Positions 11,995 through 25,106 of a DNA stretch of 64,000 nt are shown in pieces. Source of the DNA: Panopea generosa (lineage: Eukaryota; Mollusca; Bivalvia; Adapedonta; Hiatellidae). Location of the stretch: positions 22,677,103-22,741,102 of the forward strand of contig CM055908.1 in assembly GCA_029582155.1 (NCBI GenBank), given 5' to 3'. Within the stretch, counting starts at the first letter, position 1; the number at the start of each line of letters is the position of its first letter. Below the pieces are notes generated by a model, which saw only the letters and a list, made by a program, of their open reading frames with translations, was not told the DNA's origin and ran no database searches. Made by a program: the position numbers and the translations under genes.

Positions 11995-12170
11995 CATTGT
12001 TGGTATTAAGCAAACAGTTGTACAAGGTTGTACATTATACAAATCACTCTTGATGAACCCAGCTGTACAAGAATGTACATTATACAAACCCTTCTTGATC
12101 AACCCAGCTGAACAAGGATGTACAGTATTCAAATCACTCTTGGTAAACAAGTTGTACAAAAATGTATTGT
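11995..12170. repeat. ~50-bp tandem repeats within macrosatellite
   Basis: Three units of GTACATTATACAAATCACTC followed by TTGATGAACCCAGCTGTACA. Single units of the same type recur at 12330-12430. Equivalent blocks follow in copies 2 to 4. Confidence 0.75.
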
Positions 12171-12449
12171 GAAGAAAAAGTTGAATAATTGGTGTTGAGC
12201 TAGATATATGTGAGGTTGGTGAGAGAGTTTGTTATTTTGTGTTGAAAAAAATGTGTGGTGTTTGGGAATTGTTTGTTTTTTTGTGTTGAGAATAATATGT
12301 GTGATTTTGGTGGAGAATGTTTGTACGTTTTGCAAATCACTCTTGATAAGTCAGCTGTACAAGGATGTACATCATACAAATCACACCTGATGCTGTACAA
12401 TGATGAACATTATACAAATCACTCTTGATCAACAGGAAGAAATGACTGG

Positions 12450-13140
12450 AAACCTTTTATATTGTTGAGAGTGTGTTTTATGTTCAGAGACAAATTTATA
12501 TGTTTGGAAGTGTTTTACTTTGTGTAGGAAATGAATGATGTATATTAATATTTTTGGAAGCTTTAGTGTTTTGTATTTAGAGAGAGATATATGATTGTGA
12601 TGTCTGGGAGTCTCAGAGTATTTGTTGTTTTGTATTAAGAGAGATATATTTAGAGAGATATGTGATGTCTGGGAGAGTGTTTGTTGTTTTCTAATTAGAG
12701 TGATATATGTGATGTCTTGGAGAGTGTTTGTTATTTTGTATTTAGAGAGAAATATGTGATGTCTGGGAGAGTGTTTGTTGTTTTGTATTGAGAGAGATAT
12801 ATGTGATGTCTCGGAGTGATTGTTTTATATTTAGAGAGATATATGTGATGTCTGAGAGAGTGTTTGTTGTTTTATGTTGGGAGAAAATTACTGTGATGTT
12901 GGGGAAAATGTTGGATAATTATGTGTTGAGCAAATGATGTGATGTTGGGGAGAGTGTTTGTTGATTTTTGTTTGGAGAAAGTTATTTGTGATGTTGGGGA
13001 AAATGTTTGATATTCTTGTGTTGACCCAGATATATTTGATGTTGGCAAGCATTTGTAGTTTATTGTTGAGTAAAATATGTGTGGTGTTTGGGAAAATGTT
13101 TTTGTTTTTGTTTTGAAAGTAATATGTGTGATTTGGAGGA
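12450..13140. repeat. ~50-60-bp array within macrosatellite
   Basis: Units of GAGAGATATATGTGATGTCT and GGGAGAGTGTTTGTTGTTTT, grading into GTGATGTTGGGGAAAATGTT. Copies 2 to 4 have lost some units here, which accounts for most of the shortening between macrosatellite copies. Confidence 0.8.
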
Positions 13141-13574
13141 GAATGTTTGTAAGTTTTGCAAATTAACCTTTATCAATTGGCAGTACAAGGATGTACATTA
13201 TGCAAATCACTCTTTGATCAACATGTACTGTTATTACCAGTTTGTATATTGTTGAGACAGTTCAAGGTGAGAGGATATGTTATTTTGTGTCGGAAATATA
13301 TTTGTAATGTTTATTTATAATGTGCAGCTGGGTTTGGGAATGGATGTATTGTGAGTAAGACAACTGCTTGAGTACTATGACAGTATAACATGACTGCAAT
13401 TCTGTGGAGTCTGGAACACTTTCAACACTTACGGGTTTCACTTTGAGTAGTAACAATTTTGTGGCTTTATATAACTGTACCAAACTGTGATCATGTGGCA
13501 TGACTGCAATTCTGTGTTTCCACACTGGTTGTCATCAAACAGCAGACAGCTTGATGTCTGGATCTCTTGAACAC

Positions 13575-14439
13575 ATTCCAACCTGAATGTCATCACACAG
13601 TAGAGGACATGGTGTGTCACCTGAGGCGCGCCCGCTTCACTGATGTATATGATGTGATACTGTAATGCTGGGGATGGAGAAATGACATTATTTACTACAG
13701 AAATGTGATGTGTAACTACAACAAAAGGATAGACAAATTGACACTCTCTATCAGAGAAATATACCACGCGACTACACCATTGGAATAGGAAGATTGTCAC
13801 CGACTACTTCTGAACCATAATGTGGAACTACAGCTCTGATACAGAAGGATTGTTGCACTGTGCACTAGAAGTATGATTTGAAAGCTCAACATTTGAACAG
13901 AAACATTTCCATTTTCTGACACAGAAATATGATGTGAGACTACAACACTTGGGCAGTTAGTTGATCAAACTGTAACACAGAAGTATGGGAGACAGTAGCA
14001 ATTGGCCCATTGCTTGCGTTTCATATAAATACTCTGTGTTAAAGATTGATTAACTTATTGTCCATGTGTTGCAGTCTCGCATCATATTTCCATGTTAGAG
14101 AGGGGCAATATTACTATCCTTGTGTTGAACTTCCAAATTATACTTTTAGTGCACAGTGCGACAATCCTTCTGTATTAGTGCTATAGTTTCATATTATGGT
14201 TCTGAGGCAGTGAGTAACGATCTTTTTGTTTCAATGGTGTAGTCTCCTAGTATACTTCTGTGATAGAAAGTGTCAATTTGTCTATCGTTTTGTTGTAGTC
14301 ACCTATCATGTTTCTGTCGTCGATAATGGTATTTCTGCAGCCCTACTACTACAATATCACATTATAAACATCAGTGAGGCAATTTTGGCTCCGTTGATAC
14401 ACCCTATCCTCTGCTGTGTGATGACAAGCAGTATGTAAT
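13575..14439. repeat. Imperfect palindrome, copy 2 of macrosatellite
   Basis: Same structure, centre near 14007. The arms translate to related peptides from opposite strands: a minus frame beginning at 13800 (FQWCSRVVYFSDRECQFVY) and a plus frame at 14226 (FQWCSLLVYFCDRKCQFVY). This shows the inversion at peptide level. Confidence 0.85.
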
Positions 14440-16439
14440 GTTGTTTTTCGCTGATAATTTTCATCTGACGGGTTCCACCTTTCTTTCCGAGTCCCTGGCC
14501 CCATTTATGGACGCAAGGATTGATGTTGGCGATTCGTTGTTGCAGTAGCCAGTAGTGCAGCGATGAGGGAACTTGACAGGATTGGATTATTACATCAGTG
14601 AACATGGAGGTCACACAGTGGACAACAAGATATATTATCTCTGGAGCACTTCCCACTTTGGTGGTCATCATACAGCAGACATGATTCCACACTAGTCTAC
14701 ATCATACAGTAGACGGTATGGTGTATCTGGAACAATTTCCACACTGGTTGTCATCAAACAGCAGACAGCATGATGTCTCGATCTCTTGAACACATTCTAA
14801 CTTGAAGGTCGTCACACAGTACAGGACATGGTGTGTCACCAGTGTTATTTTGCAATTGGGAACATATGCATTGTTGATGAGTGTTGTTTTGTATATGGGA
14901 ATATGGACATTGTTGGTGAGAATGTTGCTTTGAATTTGGGAATGTGTCAATTGTTGGTATTAAGCAAACAGTTGTACAAGGTTGTACATTATACAAATCA
15001 CTCTTGATGAACCCAGCTGTACAAGAATGTACATTATACAAACCCTTCTTGATCAACCCAGCTGAACAAGGATGTACAGTATTCAAATCACTCTTGGTAA
15101 ACAAGTTGTACAAAAATGTATTGTGAAGAAAAAGTTGAATAATTGGTGTTGAGCTAGATATATGTGAGGTTGGTGAGAGAGTTTGTTATTTTGTGTTGAA
15201 AAAAATGTGTGGTGTTTGGGAAATGTTTGTTTTTTTTGTGTTGAGAATAACATGTGTGATTTTGGTGCAGAATGTTTGTACGTTTTGCAAATCACTCTTG
15301 ATAAGTCAGCTGTACAAGAATGTACATCATACAAATCACACCTGATGCTGTACAATGATGAACATTATACAAATCACTCTTGATCAACAGGAAGAAATGA
15401 CTGGAAACCTTTTATATTGTTGAGAGTGTGTTTTATGTTCAGAGACAAATTTATATGTTTGGAAGTGTTTTACTTTGTGTAGGGAATGAATGATGTATAT
15501 TAATATTTTTGGAAGCTTTAGTGTTTTGTATTTAGAGAGAGATATATGATTGTGATGTCTGGGAGTCTCAGAGTATTTGTTGTTTTGTATTAAGACAGAT
15601 ATATTTAGAGAGATATGTGATGTCTGGGAGAGTGTTTGTTGTTTTCTAATTAGAGTGATATATGTGATGTCTTGGACAGTGTTTGTTATTTTGTATTTAG
15701 AGAAATATGTGATGTCTGGGAGAGTGTTTGTTGTTTTATGTTGGGAGAAAATTACTGGGATGTTGGGGGAAAATGTTGGATAATTATGTGTTGAGCAAAT
15801 GATGTGATGTTGGGGAGAGTGTTTGTTGATTTTTGTTTGGAGAAAGTTATTTGTGATGTTGGGGAAAATGTTTGATATTCTTGTGTTGACCCAGATATAT
15901 TTGATGTTGGCAAGCATTTGTAGTTTATTGTTGAGTAAAATATGTGTGGTGTTTGGGAAAATGTTTTTGTTTTTGTTTTGAAAGTAATATGTGTGATTTG
16001 GAGGAGAATGTTTGTAGGTTTAACAAATTATTCTTTATCAATTTGCAGTACAAGGATGTACATTATGCAAATCACTCTTTGATCAACATGTACTGTTATT
16101 ACCAGTTTGTATATTGTTGAGACAGTTCAAGGTGAGAGGATATGTTATTTTGTGTTGGAAATATATTTATAATGTTTATTTATAATGTGCAGCTGGGTTT
16201 GGGAATGGATGTATTGTGAGTAAGACAACTGCTTGAGTACTTTGACAGTATACCATGACTGCAATTCTGTGGAGTCTGGAACACTTTCAACACTTACGGG
16301 TTTCACTTTGAGTAGTAACAATTTTGTGGCTTTATATAACTGTACCAAACTGTGATCATGTGGCATGACTGCAATTCTGTGTTTCCACACTGGTTGTCAT
16401 CAAACAGCAGACAACATGATGTCTGGATCTCTTGAACAC

Positions 16440-17304
16440 ATTCCAACCTGAATGTCATCACACAGTAGAGGACATGGTGTGTCACCTGAGGCGCGCCCGC
16501 TTCACTGATGTATATGATGTGATATTGTAATGCTGGGGATGGAGAAATGACATTATTTACTACAGAAATGTGATGTGTATCTACAACAAAAGGATAGACA
16601 TATTGACACTCTCTATCAGAGAAATATACCACGCGACTACACCATTGGAATAGGAAGATTGTCACCGACTACTTCTGAACCATAATGTGGAACTACAGCT
16701 CTGATACAGAAGGATTGTTGCACTGTGCACTAGAAGCATGATTTGAAAGCTCAACATTTGGACAGAAACATTGCCATTTTCTGACACAGAAATATGATGC
16801 GAGACTACAACACTTGGGCAGTTAGTTGATCAAACTGTAGCACAGAAGTATGGGAGACAGTAGCAATTGGCCCATTGCTTGCGTTTCATATAAATACTCT
16901 GTGTTAAAGATTGATTAACTTATTGTCCATGTGTTGCAGTCTCGCATCATATTTCCATGTTAGAGAGGGGCAATATTACTATCCTTGTGTTGAACTTCCA
17001 AATTATACTTTTAGTGCACAGTGCGACAATCCTTCTGTATTAGTGCTTTAGTTTCATATTATGGTTCTGAGGCAGTGAGTAACGATCTTTTTGTTTCAAT
17101 GATGTAGTCTCCTAGTATATTTCTGTGATTGAAAGTGTCAATTTGTCTATCATTTTGTTGTAGTCACCTATCATGTTTCTGTCGTCGATAATGGTATTTC
17201 TGCAGCCCTACTACTACAATATCACATTATAAACATCAGTGAGGCAATTTTGGCTCCGTTGATACACCCTATCCTCTGCTGTGTGATGACAAGCAGTATG
17301 TAAT
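16440..17304. repeat. Imperfect palindrome, copy 3 of macrosatellite
   Basis: Same structure, centre near 16872. Scattered substitutions separate it from copies 1 and 2, for example in the right arm near 17120 and 17153. Confidence 0.85.
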
Positions 17305-19221
17305 GTTGTTTTTCGCTGATAATTTTCATCTGACGGGTTCCACCTTTCTTTCCGAGTCCCTGGCCCCATTTATGGACGCAAGGATTGATGTTGACGATTC
17401 GTTGTTGCAGTAGCCAGTAGTGCAGCGATGAGGGAACTTGACAGGATTGGATTATTACATCAGTGAACATGGAGGTCACACAGTGGACAACAAGATGTAT
17501 TATCTCTGGAGCACTTCCCACTTTGGTGGTCATCATATAGCAGACATGGTTCCACACTAGTCTCCATCATACAGTAGACGGTATGGTGTATCCTCTGGAA
17601 CAATTTCCACACTGGTTTTCATAAAACAGCAGACAGCATGATGTCTCGATCTCTTGAACACATTCCAACTTGAAGGTCGTCACACAGTAGAGGACATGGT
17701 GTGTCACCAGTGTTATTTTGCAATTGGGAACATATGCATTGTTGATGAGTGTTGTTTTGTATATGGGAATATGGACATTGTTGGTGAGAATGTTGCTTTG
17801 AATTTGGGAATATGTTCATTATTGGTAAGCAAACAGTTGTACAAGGTTGTACATTATACAAATCACTCTTGATGAACCCAGCTGTACAAGAATGTACATT
17901 ATACAAACCCTTCTTGATCAACCCAGCTGAACAAGGATGTACAATATTCAAATCACTCTTGGTAAACCAGTTGTACAAGAATGTATTGTGAAGAAAATGT
18001 TGAATATTTGGTGTTGAGCTAGATATATGTGAGGTTGGTAAGAGAGTTTGTTATTTTGTGTTGATAAAATTGTGTGGTGTTTGGGAAATGTTTGTTTTTT
18101 TGTGTTGAGAATACAAGAATGTACGTCATACAAATCACACCTGATGCTGTACAATGATGAACATTATACAAATCACTCTTGATCAACAGGAAGAAATGAC
18201 TGGAAACCTTTTATATTGTTGAGAGTGTGTTTTATGTTCAGAGACAAATTTATATGTTTGGAAGTGTGTAGGGAATGAATGATGTATATTAATATTTTTG
18301 GAAGCTTTAGTGTTTTGTATTTAGAGAGAGATATATGATTGTGATGTCTGGGAGTCTCAGAGTATTTGTTGTTTTGTATTAAGAGAGATATATTTAGAGA
18401 GATATGTGATGTCTGGGAGAGTGTTTGTTGTTTTCTAATTAGAGTGATATATGTGATGTCTTGGACAGTGTTTGTTATTTTGTATTTAGAGAGAAATATG
18501 TGATGTCTGGGAGAGTGTTTGTTGTTTTATGTTGGGAGAAAATTACTGTGATTTTGGGGGAAATGTTGGATAATTTTGTGTCAAGCAAATGATGTGATGT
18601 TGGGGAGAGTGTTTGTTGATTTTTGTTTGGAGAAAGTTATTTGTGATGTTGGGGAAAATTTTTGATATTCTTGTGTTGACCCAGATATATTTGATGTTGG
18701 CAAGCATTTGTAGTTTATTGTTGAGTAAAATATGTGTGATTTTTGGGAAAATGTTTTTGTTTTTGTTTTGAAAGTAATATGTGTGATTTGAAGGAGAATG
18801 TAGGTTTTGCAAATTACTCTTTATCAACTTGCAGTACACGGATGTACATTATGCAAATCACTTTTTGATCAACATGTACTGTTATTACCAGTTTGTATGT
18901 TGTTGAGACAGTTCAAGGTGAGAGGATATGTTATTTTAGGAAATATATTTATAATGTTTATTTATAATGTGCAGCTGGGTTTGGAAATATATATATATTG
19001 TGAGTAAGACAACTGCTTGAGTACCATGACAGTATAACATGACTGCAATTCTGTGTAGTCTGGAACACTTTCAATACTTACAGGTTTCACTTTGAGTAGT
19101 AACAATTTTGTGGCTTTATATAACTGTACCAAACTGATCATGTGGCATGACTGCAATTCTGTGTTTCCACACTGGATGTCATCAAACAGCAGACAGCATG
19201 ATGTCTGGATCTCTTGGACAC

Positions 19222-20086
19222 ATTCCAACCTGAATGTCATCACACAGTAGAGGACATGGTGTGTCACCTGAGGCGCGCCCGCTTCACTGATGTATATGAT
19301 GTGATATTGTAATGCTGGGGATGGAGAAATGACATTATTTACTACAGAAATGTGATGTGTAACAACAACAAAAGGATAGACAAATTGACACTCTCTATCA
19401 GAGAAATATACCACGCGACTACACCATTGGAATAGGAAGATTGTCACCGACTACTTCTGAACCATAATGTGGAACTACAGCACTGATACAGAAGGATTGT
19501 TGCACTTTGCACTAGAAGTATGATTTGAAAGCTCAACATTTGGACAGAAACATTGCCATTTTCTGACACAGAAATATGATGCGAGACTACAACACTTGGG
19601 CAGTTAGTTGATCAAACTGTAACACAGAAATATGGGAGACAGTAACAATTGGCCCATTGCTTGCGTTTCACATAAATACTCTGTGTTAAAGATTGATTAA
19701 CTTATTGTCCATGTGTTGCAGTCTCGCATCATATTTCCATGTTAGAGAGGGGCAATATTACTATCCTTGTGTTGAACTTTCAAATTATACTTTTAGTGCA
19801 CAGTGCGACAATCCTTCTGTATTAGTGCTTTAGTTTCATATTATGGTTCTGAGGCAGTGAGTAACGATCTTTTTGTTTCAATGGTGTAGTCTCCTAGTAT
19901 ACTTCTGTGATAGAAAGTGTCAATTTGTCTATCGTTTTGTTGTAGTCACCTATCATGTTTCTGTCGTCGATAATGGTATTTCTGCAGCCCTACTACTACA
20001 ATATCACATTATAAACATCAGTGAGGCAATTTTGGCTCCGTTGATACACCCTATCCTCTGCTGTGTGATGACAAGCAGTATGTAAT
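19222..20086. repeat. Imperfect palindrome, copy 4 of macrosatellite
   Basis: Same structure, centre near 19654. Both arms keep the frames seen in copy 2 (minus from 19447, plus from 19873). Confidence 0.85.
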
Positions 20087-22002
20087 GTTGTTTTTCGCTG
20101 ATAATTTTCATCTGACGGGTTCCACCTTTCTTTCCGAGTCCCTGGCCCCATTTATGGACGCAAGGATTGATGTTGGCGATTCGTTGTTGCAGTAGCCAGT
20201 AGTGCAGCGATGAGGGAACTTGACAGGATTGGATTATTACATCAGTGAACATGGAGGTCACACAGTGGACAACAAGATGTATTATCTCTGGAGCACTTCC
20301 CACTTTGGTGGTCATCATACAGCAGACATGATTCCACACTAGTCTACATCATACAGTAGACGGTATGGTGTATCCTCTGGAACAATTTCCACACTGGTTT
20401 TCATAAAACAGCAGACAGCATGATGTCTCGATCTCTTGAACACATTCTAACTTGAAGGTCGTCACACAGTAGAGGACATGGTGTGTCGCCAGTGTTATTT
20501 TGCAATTGGGAACATATGCATTGTTAATGAGTGTTGTTTTGTATATGGGAATATGGACATTGTTTGTGAGAATGTTGCTTTGAATTTGGGAATATGTTCA
20601 TTATTGGTAAGCAAACAGTTGTACAAGGTTGTACATTATACAAATCACTCTTGATGAACCCAGCTGTACAAGGATGTACATTATACAAACCATTCTTGAT
20701 CAACCCAGCTGAACAAGGATGTACAATATTCAAATCACTCTTGGTAAACCAGTTGTACAAGAATGTATTGTGAAGAAAAAGTTGAATATTTGATGTTGAG
20801 CTAGATATATGTGAGGTTGGTGAGAGAGTTTGTTATTTTGTGTTGAAAAAAATGTGTGGTGTTTGGGAAATGTTTGTTTTTTTTTGTGTTGAGAATACAA
20901 GAATGTACATCATACAAATCACACCTGATGCTGTACAATGATGAACATTATACAAATCACTCTTGATCAACAGGAAGAAATGACTGGAAACCTTTTATAT
21001 TGTTGAGAGTGTGTTTTATGTTCAGAGACAAATTTATATGTTTGGTAGTGTTTTACTTTGTGTTGGGAATGATGTATATATATGTTTTGGAACCATTAGT
21101 GTTTTGTATTTAGAGAGATATATGATTGTGATGTCAGGGAGTCTCAGAGTATTTGTTGTTTTGTATTAAGAGAGATATATTTAGAGAGATATGTGATGTC
21201 TGGGAGAGTGTTTGTTGTTTACTTATTAGAGAGATATGTGATGTCTTGGAGAGTATTTGTTATTTTGTATTTAGAGAGATATATGTGATGTCTGGGAGTG
21301 ATTGTTTTGTATTAAGAGAGATATATGTGATGTCTGGGAGAGTGTTTGTTTTATGTTGGGAGAAAATTACTGTGATTTTGGGGAAAATGTTGGATAATTT
21401 TGTGTTGAGCAAATGATGTGATGTTGGGGAGAGTGTTTGTTGATTTTTGTTTGGAGAAAGTTATTTGTGATGTTGGGGAAAATGTTTGATAATATTGTGT
21501 TGACCCAGATATATTTGATGTTGGAAAGCATTTGTAGTTTATTGTTGAGTAAAATGGGTGTGGTGTTTGGGAAAATGTTTTTGTTTTTGTTTTGAAAGTA
21601 ATATGTGTGATTTGGAGGAGAATGTTTATAGGTTTTGCAAATTACTCTTGATTAACAGTTTGTATATTGTTGAGACAGTTCAAGGTGAGAGGATATGTTA
21701 TTTTAGGAAATATATTTATAATGTTTATTTATAATGTGCAGCTGGGTTTGGAAATATATATATATTGTGAGTAAGACAACTGCTTGAGTACTTTGACAGT
21801 ATAACATGACTGCAATTCTGTGGAGTCTGGAACACTTTCCACACTTATGGTTTCACTATGAGTAGTAACAATACTGTAGCTTTATAGAACTGTACCAAAC
21901 TGTAACCATGTGGCATGACTGCAATTCTGTGATTGTATGACATTACTAGAACTGTGACTGTATGACATGACTAGAACTGTGGCTGTATGGCATGACTAGA
22001 AC

Positions 22003-23700
22003 TGTTATCATTTGGGATGGTGTATCATTTCTCGAACACATTCCACATTGGTGATAATCTCAAAACAGATGACATGATGCATCATCTCTGGAACAATTTC
22101 GACACTGGTGGTTATCATACAGCGGACATTAAATGCAGTAATGTGACTGCAGCACTGAAACACTATGCCATGATGACAGCACTGACGTGATATGACTGCA
22201 GAATTGATTGTATGACATGACTGCAGTACTGTGACTGTATGACTGCAGAACTGTGGCTGTAAAACTTTACTGCTGAACTGAAACTGAATGGTATAACTGC
22301 AGAACTGTGAGTATGAATTGACTAGAACTGTTATTGTATGGCATCACTGCAGAACTGTGACCGTATGATGTTACTGCAGAACTGTAACAGTATGACTTAA
22401 CTGTGACTGTATGTCATGACTGCAGAACTGTGAATATATGACTGCAGAACTGTGACTGACTTTACTGCTGAACTGTGACTATGACGCGACTACTGTACTG
22501 TGATTCTATGGTTTGCGTACAGTACTCCGATTATAACTGCAGAACTATGACTTACACAATGTGACTGTATGACGCGACTACAAAACTGAGACACTGTGAC
22601 CTACATGCAGAACTGTGCCACTATGATGTGACTGCAGAACTTTAACTGCTTAACTACTACATGACTAATGCTGTGACTATTACATGACTGTAACCAGTTC
22701 ACATGACTGCAAAACTGACTGTAGAACTTTGACTTCATGACATGACTCATACACTGACAGTATGACTTATCTTCCGAAATGTGACTGTATGACATAACTG
22801 CAGAACTGTTACTTTATGACTGCAGAACTGTGGCTGTATGACTTGACTGCTGAACTGTAACTGAAGGATATAACCGCAGAACTGTGACTATGACTTGACT
22901 AGAACTTCTATTGTATGACATGACTGCAGTTCTGTAACTGTATGGCATGACTGCAGAACTGTGACCATATGACGTTACTGCAGAACTGTAACAGTATGAC
23001 TGCAGAACTGTGACTTTACTGCTGAACTGTGACTGTATGACATGACTGCTGTTCTGTGATTCTATGAGTTGACTACAGAACTGTGACTATGACTGAAACA
23101 ATGTGATACTATGACACGACTACAAAACTGAGACATGTGACACTATGACTTAACTGCAGTACTTTAACTACAACATGACTAATGCTGTGACTATTACATG
23201 ACTGTAACTTGTTCACATGACTGCAAAACTGTGACTGCATAGCTTTGACTTCTTGACATGACTAAAACACTGACAGTATGACTTGACTGTCGAAATGTGA
23301 CTATGACATAACTGCAGAACTTTGACTGTTGACTTGACTGCAGAACTGTGATCATATGACATGACTTATACTGTGACCATAATACAGTGAAAGGAAAAAG
23401 GTGGTATACATACCTATATACGTCAACAGGTCAACGAACAATAAATGTATTGCATATAAATTTTGTTTATTTGTATTTCATCATTGTTAAATAAAAAAAC
23501 CAAACATTTAATTCATTTCAAATCAAAACAATAAGAAAAAATCAGTTCATTTTCCATCACATGAATAGACTTAGCCAATAATGAAATAATTTTAAAAACC
23601 AAAATGTATACTTTTTCCTTTCAGTGTACATTACTTCAGACACATAGTGTATCATCTCTGGAACACATTCCTCATTTGTGATAATCTCAATACAGATGAC
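22003..23700. repeat. Right copy of the flanking segmental repeat
   Basis: Opens with TCATTTGGGATGGTGTATCA and follows the same course as 8711-10075 through the TGACTGCAGAACTGTGAC array to the CATCTCTGGAACACATTCC units. It is longer because of unit-number differences and the MITE at 23385-23626. Confidence 0.8.
23385..23626. mobile_element. 242-bp MITE with TA target duplication
   Basis: The left end CAGTGAAAGGAAAAAG and the inverted right end CACTGAAAGGAAAAAG are terminal inverted repeats that continue into GTATACAT. TA flanks both sides (23383-23384 and 23627-23628). The interior is AT-rich and non-coding. The paralogous empty site GACTATAATACGTTACTGC at about 10001 matches the joined flanks, confirming both edges. 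Mariner-type by TA target and CAGTG terminus (inference). Confidence 0.85.
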
Positions 23701-23799
23701 ATGATGCATCATCTCTGGAACAATTTCCACACTGGTGGTCATCATACAGCAGACATTAACTGCAGTAATGTGACTGCAGTACTGCAACACTATACCATG
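23629..23799. repeat. Minisatellite C units right of the MITE
   Basis: A short run of CATCTCTGGAACACATTCC and GGTGGTCATCATACAGCAGAC units ending with ACTGCAGTAATGTGACTGCA. It repeats the arrangement seen at 8730-8880. Confidence 0.7.
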
Positions 23800-24418
23800 A
23801 TGACATCACAGTGACAAAGGTCAAGGTCACAATTTGAGTTTGTTTGAATACACTTTGAGTCTGAGATTTCGTGTCCAGCCTGTAACTTTGTCATGCGTAG
23901 ATGGATTTTATAAATACTTGCTACAAATGATTAACATAACATGATGACGTGTCGCGAGTAAGACCCACACCTATACCTCAAAGGTCAAGGTCACAATTTG
24001 AGTTTGTTTGACAACACTTGAGTCTGTGAGATTTCGTGTCGGGCCTGCAACTTTGTAAAGATGGATTTTTATAAATACTTGTTATAAATGATCAACATAA
24101 CATGACAACGTGTTGCACCCAAACTCCCACTTCAAAGGTCAAGGTCACAATTTAACTTTGTTTGACAACACTTTCAGTCATTTTGACATTTCTTGTCTGG
24201 TCTGTCATCTATGGATAAATTTTAAAAACACTTGGCTCAGTTGATCAACATGACATAAACAAGTGTCGCATGTAAGACCCAGAACCTTTCCTCAAAGGTC
24301 AAGGTCACACTTTTAGTATGTATGACAACACTTTGAATCGTTTTGAGATTTCAAGTCTGTCCTTTATCTTTATCATACATGGATGTATTTCAAAAACACT
24401 TGACTCAATTTATCAGCA
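23800..24418. repeat. Second array of the ~160-bp GGTCAAGGTCACA repeat
   Basis: Units start near 23911, 24072, 24222 and 24393 and match the array at 4016-5370 (ACTTGCTACAAATGATTAAC, ACCTCAAAGGTCAAGGTCACA). It ends abruptly at about 24418, where transposon sequence begins. Confidence 0.8.
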
Positions 24419-25080
24419 ATAGCGTTATCTTGTATCTAGTACTATGTCTAAAAATAGAATACAAATTAATTTGACCACAATGCAACATGCGTCGGCCATT
24501 TTTTGCGGACAAGTGAAAGGAAATAACCAAACGAGCTCAGCTGTGATAGAAAACTTAAATTTAGCGACTTTATAATAGAATCCACGGCGAAGAAGCGAAA
24601 GTTGGGTGCAACAAAACACTGTGTTTACGGTACACGTAGAAAAGATTCTAGGTATCCAGATCATCCTGGAATGGAGGGCATATTTTTCATATGCTTTCCG
24701 AAACCAAACCAGGACTTCGACAAATGTGTACGGTGGACCAAAGCGTATAACAGGGTAGGGTTTGATGAAACATGGGTGAAAAAGGACAAGTACATGGGTA
24801 GTGCATATTTCGTTTGGGGAAAAGGACCAACTGATACTCATCTCGATCAGATCCCTGCAAATGCAACTAAATTTGACGTGAGTTCTGTACTGTAGATCGG
24901 GTACCCCTTAATCGTGGTTTAATGTTTTTTATTTTATTGATGCATCATCTATTTATATAATCATTTTGAATGAATCTATTTATATAATCATTTTGAATGA
25001 TTATGTCACTTGATAATACTGGGTACTTCCACCCCTTAAAATGCTATAATGGTCTAGTATAACTGCAGCTGTTACACTGC

Positions 25081-25106
25081 GAAGAAAGAAGAAAGAAGAA
25101 GAAATA
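25081..25106. repeat. AAG/AAAG microsatellite
   Basis: GAAGAAAGAAGAAAGAAGAA tract inside intron 1 of the transposase pseudogene. Confidence 0.8.

Larger units (their letters stand above)
10563..21931. repeat. Macrosatellite, four tandem 2.8-2.95-kb copies
   Basis: Copies are 10563-13516, 13517-16381, 16382-19163 and 19164-21931, measured at the boundary TGCAATTCTGTG|TTTCCACACTGG. Lengths are 2954, 2865, 2782 and about 2768 bp, falling left to right through indels in the internal minisatellites. Each copy holds, in order: a large palindrome, the GCCCCATTTATGGACGCAAG segment, C-type and A-type minisatellite pieces, ~50-bp CAAATCACTCTTGAT repeats, a ~50-60-bp AGAGATATATGTGATGTCTG array, and an edge segment. 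Repeated short frames on both strands are the same shadow in each copy. Nothing indicates a protein gene. Confidence 0.92.

Noticed and set aside
24425..24841. 138-codon minus-strand frame
   Set aside because: Shadow of the THAP exon on the other strand.
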